In this document: positions 42,895 to 51,459 of the stretch, piece by piece
How positions within the stretch are numbered: position 1 is the first letter of the stretch
How the letters are laid out: each line of letters opens with the position of its first letter
Assembly: GCF_023073715.1 (NCBI RefSeq)
Contig: NZ_JADPKA010000026.1
Span: 299,887 to 363,886, forward strand
From: Bradyrhizobium sp. 164
GTDB taxonomy: Bacteria > Pseudomonadota > Alphaproteobacteria > Rhizobiales > Xanthobacteraceae
Reading direction: 5' to 3'
DNA: 64,000 nt
Translations under genes and position numbers: made by a program
Notes under the pieces: model-generated
What the model was told of the DNA's origin: nothing
Databases searched by the model: none
The model's input: only the letters and a program-made list of their open reading frames with translations

Positions 42895-45159
42895 GTGGTC
42901 GCGCAGGCTCAGGGTCCTTGGACGTCTTTGGCACTTCATACTCTCGGCTGGAAAGCATTTCAGGATCTTGGCGCTCAAGTCTGTGAAGAGGTTCTCGGGC
43001 GCACCGTTTCAATCTATCGGGAGGCGCAAGACGGTGGACAAGACGCCGTATTTCTCATGGCATCGGCGAAAAATCCAAAGACAGGTGTGGGTACGGTTCA
43101 GTGTAAGTTCACCTCGGATCCCGGTCGCCGACTCCGAATATCTGATCTCAATCGGGAAGAGGAAGCTGTTCGGGGACTCGTAGCAAGCGGGCAAGCGGAG
43201 ACCTACGTTCTTCTAACGAATATGGGGGTCGACGCGCCCGTCGCTGTTTCTCTGCGCGCCAGACTGGTCGAGCTGGGTGTCAAATTCCCGCACATTCTAG
43301 GCGGAGAATTCCTGACCTGGTCCATACGCCGGAGCGCGCACCTCCGGGCTTTGGTCCCAAGAGTCTACGGGCTAGGAGACCTTTCAACGATTTTGGACGA
43401 ACGGCGCGCGGCGCAAACGAAGCATTTGCTAGGCCACCTGGTTGACACGCTGAAAGTGTATGTTCCGACCGGCGCTCACCGAAATGCAATTCGACGCTTG
43501 GCGGAAAGTGGCATCGTTCTCTTGCTCGGAGAACCTGCTACCGGCAAGTCAACAATTGCTGCCATCCTAGCAACCACGATGGCAGAAGAGGAGGGGCACG
43601 AGAGCCTCAAGTGCGAGGGTCCGATGGACCTGTCCGACCGATGGAATCCCAACGAGCGAAACCGCTTCTATTGGGTAGACGATGCCTTTGGCGCCACCCA
43701 AACGCGGGCTGATTACGTTGATCATTGGATTTCGATCATGCCAAAAGTTCAGGCCGCTATCGCGTCAGGAAACCGATTTGTACTCACCTCACGCCGGCAC
43801 ATTTACGAGGCGGTCAAGTCCAAACTCGGCACGCGCAATCATCCGGCATTAAAGTCCGAACGGGCGATCGTTGATGTAGGAGACCTCACGAACCACGAGC
43901 GACAGCAAATTCTTTATAACCATATCAAAGCCGGTCAACAGACGACCGCGTGGAAAAATGCAGTCGCGCCGCATCTGGATGCGATCGCAACCGAAAGCCG
44001 CTTCATTCCCGAAATTGCGCGCCGCCTTGGTGATCCCTTATACACCGCGCGGCTGGGGGTAAGTCACGCCTCACTGCTGGCCTTCGTCCGCGCTCCGAAG
44101 CCGCATCTCATTGAGGTAATTGAAGAGCTCGGTCGGGTTCATCAGGCGGCGCTCGCCCTCGTTTATATCCACCGGAGCCAACTTCCCGCCAACGCTGGCA
44201 GTGACGTTACATGGGACTTAGTCGCCAATGCATACGGCGTTGACAAAATCTCTCTTGGAGAGGCGCTTCTTGAAATTGACAAGTCGTTTGTCGTCAGAAC
44301 GACTGATCAACATAAGACTTGGTGGACATTCAAGCATCCCACAATTGTTGATGCGCAATCCGAAATACTCGGCCGTAGGCCGGAACTCACCGAGCTCTAT
44401 CTTCGGGGAGCGCACTGGCGCGATATTCTGTCAGAGGTGGTGTGCTTTGACGCCGAAATCATCAAGGATGCTGTGGTCATCCCGAGTACACAACTGAGTT
44501 TGCTCGTGAGCCGTTTGCGCGAAATCCCGGACGAGCCGGAAGCCAACCAAAGCTTGTACGAATTTCTTGCAACGCGTGCGTCAGATGACTGCCTGCGGGC
44601 TGTTCTCGCTCTCGATCCTGATTTACTCCATCGAGACAATCAGTACTGGTCGAAACTTGCATATGACCCGAAACTCAGAACAGCTGCACGCCTCTATCGG
44701 ATCGGTCTCCTGGCCGATGAATTTCGCGAACAGCTTGTTGATCGAATGAGGAGCCGGTTCTCCTCCAGTCTCGACGCATCCTTTCTAGAGCAGAGTAGCT
44801 TGCTAGATTTATTCGATCCCCGCGATCTAATGAGGTTCACGATGGAGGTGCGAAACACGCTGCCTGCGTTGGAGGACCATGCAAGATCCATCGAAGAGAA
44901 TGCAAGCGATCATTACGACGCCGAGATGGGATTTGATGATTATCGGTCGGCCGTAGAAATCTTCGAAGAACTATTTGAGGAAGACGAAGAAGCGCCCTCT
45001 CTCATCGAGAATGCCAAGTACGTGATGGACGCCGCAACAGATCGAATGAAAGCACGTTTCCCGAAGCCGGTCCCGGTGTGGTCAGGGAAAGATCTGGCTC
45101 CTGAAGTTCCTAAGGCACCAGCCTCGGCCAGATCCATCTTCAGCGACGTAGCTCGATAA
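42895..45159 (+). CDS. Mrr-like nuclease-nSTAND3 NTPase, putative anti-phage protein
   Basis: This protein of about 754 residues has an N-terminal PD-(D/E)XK nuclease of Mrr type (DGGQDAVF at about 46-53, VQCKF with the QxK motif at about 68-72). A STAND-type NTPase follows with Walker A LLGEPATGKSTIAA (about 210-223), Walker B RFYWVDDAFG (Asp262) and the sensor-like FVLTSRRHIYEA, then a helical C-terminal half ending in an acidic stretch. Nuclease-STAND fusions act in Avs-like defence: the C-terminal part recognises a phage protein, the STAND core oligomerises and the nuclease cuts DNA. GTG 42895 is chosen as start; GTG 42832 would add 21 residues. It is the first intact gene inside the island. 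Confidence 0.75.
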   Translation: MVAQAQGPWTSLALHTLGWKAFQDLGAQVCEEVLGRTVSIYREAQDGGQDAVFLMASAKNPKTGVGTVQCKFTSDPGRRLRISDLNREEEAVRGLVASGQAETYVLLTNMGVDAPVAVSLRARLVELGVKFPHILGGEFLTWSIRRSAHLRALVPRVYGLGDLSTILDERRAAQTKHLLGHLVDTLKVYVPTGAHRNAIRRLAESGIVLLLGEPATGKSTIAAILATTMAEEEGHESLKCEGPMDLSDRWNPNERNRFYWVDDAFGATQTRADYVDHWISIMPKVQAAIASGNRFVLTSRRHIYEAVKSKLGTRNHPALKSERAIVDVGDLTNHERQQILYNHIKAGQQTTAWKNAVAPHLDAIATESRFIPEIARRLGDPLYTARLGVSHASLLAFVRAPKPHLIEVIEELGRVHQAALALVYIHRSQLPANAGSDVTWDLVANAYGVDKISLGEALLEIDKSFVVRTTDQHKTWWTFKHPTIVDAQSEILGRRPELTELYLRGAHWRDILSEVVCFDAEIIKDAVVIPSTQLSLLVSRLREIPDEPEANQSLYEFLATRASDDCLRAVLALDPDLLHRDNQYWSKLAYDPKLRTAARLYRIGLLADEFREQLVDRMRSRFSSSLDASFLEQSSLLDLFDPRDLMRFTMEVRNTLPALEDHARSIEENASDHYDAEMGFDDYRSAVEIFEELFEEDEEAPSLIENAKYVMDAATDRMKARFPKPVPVWSGKDLAPEVPKAPASARSIFSDVAR

Positions 45160-45265
45160 TGTCGTGGTCGGCTAGTGCGGAGAGTAGCGTCACTCGATTT
45201 CACCAGCGACAACGCAACTCGCTTCACTGGTCGATCCACTCAACGATATTCGCAGCTAACGCGCA

Positions 45266-46549
45266 TCAAGATCGATCGCCAGCGGCCCTATCGAGACGCT
45301 TTCCTAATTCTCTCAGATCGGGGTCGCGGTGAACCACACGGAACCAACCGTCATCGGGGTTACCGACACGTTCGATCATAGCACTTCCGAGCATGCGCCT
45401 GCGGTGTCCGTCAACATAGAGCTCGGCGCGAAGCATGCCGGGGTCCGCTGCGATCTGCGAAAGCAATGCGATTTGACCGGTGCGGGCTGAGATCCCCTCT
45501 CCAGTCTGATCAATCTCCGTGATCTCTAACATCGCATGATCATGCGGGCCGTGTACGACAAGATGCGTTCCATTCGGCATGCCGGCGCGGCTTGGATGTG
45601 CGCGGCCCATTTCGCCGATCGTCGCGTGCGTCGTGACGGACCTCAAGTCGGGGTACTGCTTTAGAAGCGCTCGTGCGGTACCGAAGTCATCGATGTTCGC
45701 GTAGACATAGCGAGCACTGTGAACGATCTGCAGACGATTGAGATGGAGGACCAGGTCGTTGTCGATCTCGATTGGTTCGCCAGACCTCAGGCCCGCTCGA
45801 TATCGGCCCATCCGTGCCTTCTGTCCTGCTTCAAGACGCGCGTGCCCAATTAACTCATACCGCTTGACGATCGTCGGACAATGAAGCGCGATCATGAACT
45901 TCGGTGATACTGGCAGGTAGACGAGCACACCGTGCGAACCAAGCCCGACGTCTCCGTAAGGAAATGCGTTTGTTACCATGACCGGATGGTCGGAAATAAT
46001 GAGCCGATCATTTCCACCTATTTCGTATAGCGCGGGAAACAATCGAAGAAGCGCGACGACGTGTTCACTGCGATCAAGGAACGTCCTCAGGGACCCGAGC
46101 CGTAGGGCAGCATCGGATGGCATGGCAGTGGCCGGATTCTGGTCTGGATCGTAACCGAATTGACGCACTGTCTCCCGCAACCGCGCGGCAATGTGCGCTG
46201 GCGTGCTCCGGCTAAACTGAGTGCGCAAAAGTTGGGTAGCAAAAAAGTCAGCCAAAGCAATACGGTCATCTACCGCGAGCCAAAACATGGACCTGCGGGA
46301 TAGAATCTCCGCTACGAGACGCGCGGAGCGCGAATCCACCTCTTGGAATAAATCCTCGAAGTTCCACTTGCTCGCGCCGAGGTTGACCGTATTGAAGTCG
46401 TTCTCGGAGCCCGCGTTCAGTATCGATGCCCGGAACGAACGGTCGGTTCGCTTGTCGAGCGCAAAAAGGTACTGTCCGTCTGCATCGGCCGCGAAATGAC
46501 GGAGTTGAGCTTGGGGTACAAAGTGGTGTTTTTTGGAGGAATGAGCCAT
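45266..46549 (-). CDS. DUF4238 family protein, copy 1
   Basis: This 427-residue protein begins with the DUF4238 signature KHHFVPQAQLRHFA, followed by LFALDKRTDRSF; later NDRLIISDHPVMVTN and VYLPVSPKFMIALH match the conserved middle of the family. The function is unknown; members are common in mobile and defence islands. The C-terminal 120 residues (from about THATIGEMGRAH) form an extra segment compared with the second copy at 62399. It lies 37 bp downstream of the CoiA-like gene on the same strand, so the two are probably co-expressed. Confidence 0.75.
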   Translation of the reverse strand: MAHSSKKHHFVPQAQLRHFAADADGQYLFALDKRTDRSFRASILNAGSENDFNTVNLGASKWNFEDLFQEVDSRSARLVAEILSRRSMFWLAVDDRIALADFFATQLLRTQFSRSTPAHIAARLRETVRQFGYDPDQNPATAMPSDAALRLGSLRTFLDRSEHVVALLRLFPALYEIGGNDRLIISDHPVMVTNAFPYGDVGLGSHGVLVYLPVSPKFMIALHCPTIVKRYELIGHARLEAGQKARMGRYRAGLRSGEPIEIDNDLVLHLNRLQIVHSARYVYANIDDFGTARALLKQYPDLRSVTTHATIGEMGRAHPSRAGMPNGTHLVVHGPHDHAMLEITEIDQTGEGISARTGQIALLSQIAADPGMLRAELYVDGHRRRMLGSAMIERVGNPDDGWFRVVHRDPDLRELGKRLDRAAGDRS

Positions 46550-46586
46550 CTTCCTGATGATCGCCTTTTGGGATTGTACCACATAG

Positions 46587-48455
46587 CTATCGGCGTGAAC
46601 GTTTCGCTGGCAGCAGATCAATGCATCGCTGCCGAGTGATGTCGTCGATCGTGAATTCCTCCGGCGATTTACCGCCTAGTTCGCGTCGTTTGCTGGTCAT
46701 CCATAGGTGGGCGCGTTCGACATCATAGTATCGTGACTGCGCCAGCGCGGCGAGCGCTGCCACGGCCGCCGCCCTCCGTTCGCGAGCCTGGTCCAATGCT
46801 TTCATCTCTCGGACTTTGTGATCTAGCGCGCGAATCGCGTCGTCGAACCCTGCTTCACTTTGTGCTGCCACGTCGATAGGGGACTGCCGGCTTGTCTTTA
46901 GGTCCGGCTTTGCCAGCCATGCTTCCGCTTCCTCACCTGTCTGTTCGACTGCACGATTTCGCAGCCTTGCTATGCGAGCTGCCTTGTCTGCTTCTAGCTT
47001 CAATTGCTTGGCTCGTTCGCGCTCCTCTTCCTCGGCACGCTTGTGCTCGATCGCTCGTAAAAGCGAGCCCTCATAGGGAAGGCCGTGTAGGTCAAGCCCT
47101 CGCCGAGGGGAAAATCTTATCTGGGTCGCTATATTGGTCAGTTGGTGGAGCAACGATCGCCATCGTTCGTCGCTGAAGTGGGTAGCGTCGCTCGGCGAAT
47201 AATCACGGCCCGGCAAGCTCGCGGCCCACCATTGATCGAACGCGAAGGATTCTGTCTCTTGCGTTGGAAGGCTGGCGAGCATTCCGGCGACAAGGTCGCG
47301 GACCTCGTTCCCGCGTTTTACAGGGCGCTGGCGCAGGTCTCGCGCTTCCTTAACCCGCATACGCAGCATATTAGAAGCTTGCCAGACCTCAGTGCGGCCG
47401 GAATGAAGGGCGCCAAGTTGTTCAAGTTGCCGTAGATACGCTTCGACGGTCCTGATCGGAGAGTTGAAGGGTGTTCCGTCTTCTCTCACCTCGCTGGCGA
47501 TCTCATCGGAGATCTCCGCGAACCTAGGGTCCAACCAGCCCTTGCTGCGAAGCACTTCAAGCCCATTGCGTGTTCGGAATGACCGTGTCTTTGCAGAAAC
47601 AAGCGCCAACAAGACCGCTGCTTGCCATTCTGCAACACCCGTCGTAAAACAACCAGCGCCGTCGACTGGCAGATTGATGAGGTCGTCGAGGCCATCGTTG
47701 CGAGCGACAGTCTCATATGTGCCGTGTCCTAGTCCATTCGCGGGCGAACGGTGTCGATAGGCGGCTCGATGATGTTCGACCTGCTTCTTTCTTTCGTCGG
47801 CACGCTGTCGGGCTCTATCCTTAAGGCGATCGCGCGCGTCCCGCGCGCGTGGGTTATGTAGCCATATTCTTGGTGCATTGTAGAGGATTTCATCGCCGAT
47901 TTCGTTCAGCATGTGATCGCGATACTGCGAAAGATCGATCTCGATAGCGCCAACATCCATCATCTGGATCCGTGCGAGTTTTTCTTCGTCGCACGAATGG
48001 GTCACTTTGAATTCAACGATCAATCGGCGATCACGCAGGAGCAACATGACGTCGGGAACAATCTGCCCGGCTTTCGCTTCGAGGATCGCCCGATCGAAAG
48101 TCCGTGTTTCCGCCTGGACAACAATCTCCCGGTCGCCACGTTCGGCAACGTGCATCGCTGGGAGAGCAATTTCGAGTCGTTCATCAAGAATCTGTTTTGC
48201 AAATTTATGAAGAGCGGTCTCACCGGCAGACGCGCACGATCGGCCATCCTGTTGCGCGTGATGTGCAAAGTGATGCGCCTGGACATTGCCCTTCTTCGCG
48301 ACCATTGGCCTGCCGCAGCCGGGGCATGAACAATCGCAGGCAAGGCCCGATGGGACATCGTCGATGTGCAAGAGCTGGCCATCAGATCCCTCGGCCACGA
48401 AGGCGCCGCCTTGCTCTGTACATGCGAAGAGTTGGCCCAATAGTATCGGTGACAT
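46587..48455 (-). CDS. CoiA-like protein with zinc knuckle and PD-(D/E)XK nuclease domain
   Basis: This 622-residue protein has CoiA hallmarks: a zinc-type CXXC (CSCPGCG, Cys44/Cys47), then AHHFAHH (about 60-66), ETALHKFAKQIL, and a nuclease core with PDVMLLLRDRRLIVEFKVTH (Asp135, Glu148, Lys150). The remaining 450 residues are helical, with charged coiled-coil stretches, and match nothing I know. CoiA in competent bacteria promotes recombination of incoming DNA; island homologues are probably nucleases acting on foreign DNA. It is the first gene of a minus-strand pair with DUF4238. The start has a GTGAGG site. Confidence 0.72.
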   Translation of the reverse strand: MSPILLGQLFACTEQGGAFVAEGSDGQLLHIDDVPSGLACDCSCPGCGRPMVAKKGNVQAHHFAHHAQQDGRSCASAGETALHKFAKQILDERLEIALPAMHVAERGDREIVVQAETRTFDRAILEAKAGQIVPDVMLLLRDRRLIVEFKVTHSCDEEKLARIQMMDVGAIEIDLSQYRDHMLNEIGDEILYNAPRIWLHNPRARDARDRLKDRARQRADERKKQVEHHRAAYRHRSPANGLGHGTYETVARNDGLDDLINLPVDGAGCFTTGVAEWQAAVLLALVSAKTRSFRTRNGLEVLRSKGWLDPRFAEISDEIASEVREDGTPFNSPIRTVEAYLRQLEQLGALHSGRTEVWQASNMLRMRVKEARDLRQRPVKRGNEVRDLVAGMLASLPTQETESFAFDQWWAASLPGRDYSPSDATHFSDERWRSLLHQLTNIATQIRFSPRRGLDLHGLPYEGSLLRAIEHKRAEEEERERAKQLKLEADKAARIARLRNRAVEQTGEEAEAWLAKPDLKTSRQSPIDVAAQSEAGFDDAIRALDHKVREMKALDQARERRAAAVAALAALAQSRYYDVERAHLWMTSKRRELGGKSPEEFTIDDITRQRCIDLLPAKRSRR

Positions 48456-48764
48456 CGTTGTAGCCTCACACGATCACTCCACTCAGACGCAACAAAAATC
48501 GGCGTCCAGAGGCTTCGGCCCTACTTAAGACTGAACCGGCATGCGCATACCAGATCTCGGGCACTCTCGTTGACGTTAGATAGCCTCGAAGCTATATTTC
48601 GTCTGTACTTGTGATCCCGCCGCTTCTTGTCGGCTTCTTCGTCCTGGAAACCCACGGACCCAAACGGGATGAGACGCTAATCGCGCGGCCCTTCAAGGCT
48701 TCATCGGAGCCAGCGCAGGCAACCGTTAGATCAACAGAAACAGGAGGTTGAGGGCCTGCGGGCA
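48456..48764. other. Leader region with a promoter
   Basis: This stretch of about 309 bp lies between the divergent CoiA-like and XRE genes. It holds the promoter at 48570-48598 and an untranslated leader of about 150 nt. No gene is seen in the leader. Confidence 0.5.
48570..48598 (+). promoter_or_regulatory. Sigma-70 promoter TTGACG-N17-TATATT
   Basis: The -35 (48570-48575) and -10 (48593-48598) are each one mismatch from consensus with ideal 17-bp spacing. It points at the XRE gene and the SIR2/SMC operon. Transcription would begin near 48605. Confidence 0.6.
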
Positions 48765-49049
48765 TTGCGCCGTATCGCGGGGAAAGGCCAGGCGGAAGTC
48801 GCATCAGCGCTTAAGATCAAGCAGCCATCCGTCTCGAAGATCGAGGGCCAGTCGGATATGTATCTTTCGACTTTGCGTTCCTACGTAGAGGCGATAGGCG
48901 GCCGGCTCGAGTTGACCGTGATAATGCCCGCTGGCTCGGCAGTCGCGGTTCAGCGTCTAGGTAGACCCGATCGACAGAATCCGGGGAGCAACAGAAACCG
49001 GCACCTTGGCAAGCCGCCACAAAGTGACGATGACCAAGAAGAGACTTAA
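48765..49049 (+). CDS. XRE-family HTH protein, possibly 5'-truncated
   Basis: This 94-residue frame contains a helix-turn-helix (AEVASALKIKQPSVSKIEG) followed by STLRSYVEAIGGRLELTVIMP, the pattern of HigA-type antitoxin and XRE regulators. No ATG or GTG start is in frame back to the stop at 48678; candidates are TTG 48765 and CTG 48756, the latter 9 bases after a good AGGAGG. Related proteins have about 30-40 more N-terminal residues, so the 5' end may be damaged. It ends 41 bp before the SIR2 gene on the same strand and could regulate that operon. Confidence 0.6.
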   Translation: MRRIAGKGQAEVASALKIKQPSVSKIEGQSDMYLSTLRSYVEAIGGRLELTVIMPAGSAVAVQRLGRPDRQNPGSNRNRHLGKPPQSDDDQEET

Positions 49050-49090
49050 ATGGGGGAAGGCCGCAGCCTTCGCGTGGGGAACAACAAGCA

Positions 49091-50839
49091 ATGACCGTGG
49101 CACTGAAAGACGCCACTACGATTTCCGTTTTGGATACGCTTCACAAGCTCGACAATGACTTTGATGCGATGGCGACGGCCTTCGAGAATGGAGAGTTTGC
49201 CCTCTGGGTTGGCTCCGGAATTTCCCGGAAGGCGCCGAGCCTTGGCAATCTCGTAACGCGCGCCGTCGAGTTTCTCCGACAACGAACCGCTGATCCCGCG
49301 ACGTCGGCTCGATTTCGCCCTGCCCTTGCTACTGCTCTTAGATATGGCGGTGTGGAAATCGTCGACGTCGAACCTCACCTCGGTGTCTCCTTCTCGTTAT
49401 GGCCGAACTACACGCAAATCCGTGATGCCCTGTGGGGCAGGTACTCCGAACTCCTAGACGTGCGTCTCCAGGGAGAGGCGAGCGATTTCATGTTGTGGAA
49501 CGCGGTCGACGTGCGCGAAGCGTTCAGTCACCCCGCTCCGCCCGCCAGTGAGCACCTGAGCATTGCCATCCTCATTCTTGAAGGCGCGCTCCAGGAAATC
49601 GCGTCGGCAAACTGGGATGGGTTCATCGAAGCAGCGGTCGAGCGGCTCGCTGGGACCATCAACGGCAATTTACAAGTCGTTGTCGATCCGGCCCATCTAC
49701 GAGATGCGCCGGGAAAAGCCCGCCTCCTCAAGTTTCACGGCTGCATCATCCACGCGACCGACGATCCTGCGACCTATCGCAATTCCTTGATCGCCAGCAA
49801 AACGCAGATACTGAACTGGCCGGAGGCTCAGGCAACCGCCGCGATGCGGGCCGAGGTAGTCTCTGCCGCTACAAATCTCAAGGCTCTCATGGTCGGGCTT
49901 TCGCTCCAGGACGTGAACCTTCAATCTGTCTTTGTCAGGGCCCGCCAAACAAACCCGTGGCCTTGGCCCAGCACGCCGCACGCGCAAGCTCATGTTTTCT
50001 GCGAGAACGAAATCGGCGAGGGCCAGCGTCAAATCCTCAAGACCGTGTATGCGGACGCGTATAATGACAATATTCCCGACATCGAGGCGAGCGCCCACCT
50101 CCAGGCTTGGGGTGAGCAAGTCTTGCTCGCCTTTGTCTTAAAGCTGATTACAGACAAGCTTACCTTGCTTATGCGCCTCAGCGTCGAGGGCAAATCAAGC
50201 GCGGCGAGCGCAGATCAACTCGCGCATTCTCTCAAGCAATTGCGGGATGCGATCGCGTCGCAAGCAACCGGCGATCGCACTGCTTTCGCCAATGCTGCGA
50301 TTGCCATGTGGTCGCGCATGATCAGTCTGTTTCGGACCGGCGAGCTGCCGGCTGCACCAAACGCCTACCAGCTCATCAGCGGCAGCTCCCTCGGCCAATT
50401 GGCCCAGGACGCGAATGCCCGCGCCGCCTCGTTCGGGGAGCTTGCCATCGCCCTAGCTCTGTTGTCAGACGGACAGGCCGACGGCCTCTGGCAGCTGAGT
50501 GGGCCGACCGGCGCTGACTTGTCGGCTGGCGCGCTCACATCAACCCCGACCTGGGCGAGTGCGCAGCCAAGAGCCATCTTCTTTGTCCGGACCGCAAAAG
50601 TCGCGCTCGACTTGCAGAAAAGTGGGGCGTTTGCCAACGACAACCCCATTGTTATTCATGCGGACGACGCATGGCATCAGCTCCAACAGCGAGGCACTCC
50701 GTCGCCACGCAGGCCGAAGCGCTCTCCCGGCCGCACAGGCGGTCCCACCACTCTTCATGTTAGCATCACCCAGCTTGCCGAAGCGGAGCCCGACATCGCC
50801 GCATTGCGCAAGCGCTTCTCCTCTGAGGTGATCCTATGA
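49091..50839 (+). CDS. SIR2-like effector, LmuA-type component of a Lamassu-like system
   Basis: This 582-residue protein has a SIR2-like NAD-binding domain: GSGIS (41-45), SANWDGF (Asn174, Asp176) and LKFHGC (about 213-218), followed by GLSLQDVNLQSVF. SIR2 domains in defence proteins usually hydrolyse NAD+ and stop growth of infected cells. The C-terminal 300 residues are helical with no recognised family. Its stop overlaps the next start by ATGA, and that gene overlaps an SMC ATPase, so the three form one translational unit. Gene order (effector, small protein, SMC) equals lmuA-lmuC-lmuB or ddmABC. Promoter and XRE gene lie just upstream. Confidence 0.72.
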   Translation: MTVALKDATTISVLDTLHKLDNDFDAMATAFENGEFALWVGSGISRKAPSLGNLVTRAVEFLRQRTADPATSARFRPALATALRYGGVEIVDVEPHLGVSFSLWPNYTQIRDALWGRYSELLDVRLQGEASDFMLWNAVDVREAFSHPAPPASEHLSIAILILEGALQEIASANWDGFIEAAVERLAGTINGNLQVVVDPAHLRDAPGKARLLKFHGCIIHATDDPATYRNSLIASKTQILNWPEAQATAAMRAEVVSAATNLKALMVGLSLQDVNLQSVFVRARQTNPWPWPSTPHAQAHVFCENEIGEGQRQILKTVYADAYNDNIPDIEASAHLQAWGEQVLLAFVLKLITDKLTLLMRLSVEGKSSAASADQLAHSLKQLRDAIASQATGDRTAFANAAIAMWSRMISLFRTGELPAAPNAYQLISGSSLGQLAQDANARAASFGELAIALALLSDGQADGLWQLSGPTGADLSAGALTSTPTWASAQPRAIFFVRTAKVALDLQKSGAFANDNPIVIHADDAWHQLQQRGTPSPRRPKRSPGRTGGPTTLHVSITQLAEAEPDIAALRKRFSSEVIL

Positions 50840-51459
50840 CCGGCAGCTTGCTCGTCCGCGGCCTTGTGAAGAGATTGGAGGCTGCAGGATATCAGTCTCT
50901 TGGAACGCCATTCAGAGTGGCATCCGTCGATTTCGAGTTCACTGCGGCGTTGCTCGGTACCGCGGGCCGCGGGCTAGATCTCATCTTGATTGTCGACACC
51001 GCCACAGGTGACTATGGTGATCGCGATGCTGCCAAAGTCAGACAGCGGGTCGAGGCTCTCAGCCGAGCACTCGACATCACCGGGTCTCGCTACGTCTTGA
51101 CCGTCATTCTTGCCGGTGCTTCGCTTCAAGGCGACATTGAGGCCCTCTCAGCGACCTGCCGGGTGCTGACCATCGAACATGCTGCGCTCGACGGCGCCGG
51201 ACAGCCTGTAGGAGATGCGGCGGCGGAAACTCTAGATGACCACATTCGCGTGTTGCTCCCATTGGACCTGCGAGGCGATGATGCCAGCGAAGCTCTCCAG
51301 GGTGATCCCATTGCGGAGCTTCTGTCTGTGCTGCCAAAGGCTGTGGATAGCGAGCTGGTCCGGACGATTACCGAAGCCTCGATGAACGGCGAGGAGGCCG
51401 TGACGAAGGCGCTGGGAACGCGTTTAGAGGAGGTCCTTTCAGAGGACGAGAACCCATGA
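50836..51459 (+). CDS. Middle component of the SIR2/SMC defence operon (LmuC/DdmB-like by position)
   Basis: This 207-residue soluble protein has an alpha/beta N-terminal part (VDFEFTAALL, RGLDLILIVDT, RYVLTVILAGA) and an acidic helical C-terminus. I recognise no motif with certainty. It is locked into the operon by ATGA overlaps at both ends, which is the position of LmuC in Lamassu, DdmB in DdmABC and the middle component of ABC three-component systems. Its inferred role is to bridge the effector and the SMC sensor. The assignment is by position, not by sequence. Confidence 0.6.
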   Translation: MTGSLLVRGLVKRLEAAGYQSLGTPFRVASVDFEFTAALLGTAGRGLDLILIVDTATGDYGDRDAAKVRQRVEALSRALDITGSRYVLTVILAGASLQGDIEALSATCRVLTIEHAALDGAGQPVGDAAAETLDDHIRVLLPLDLRGDDASEALQGDPIAELLSVLPKAVDSELVRTITEASMNGEEAVTKALGTRLEEVLSEDENP

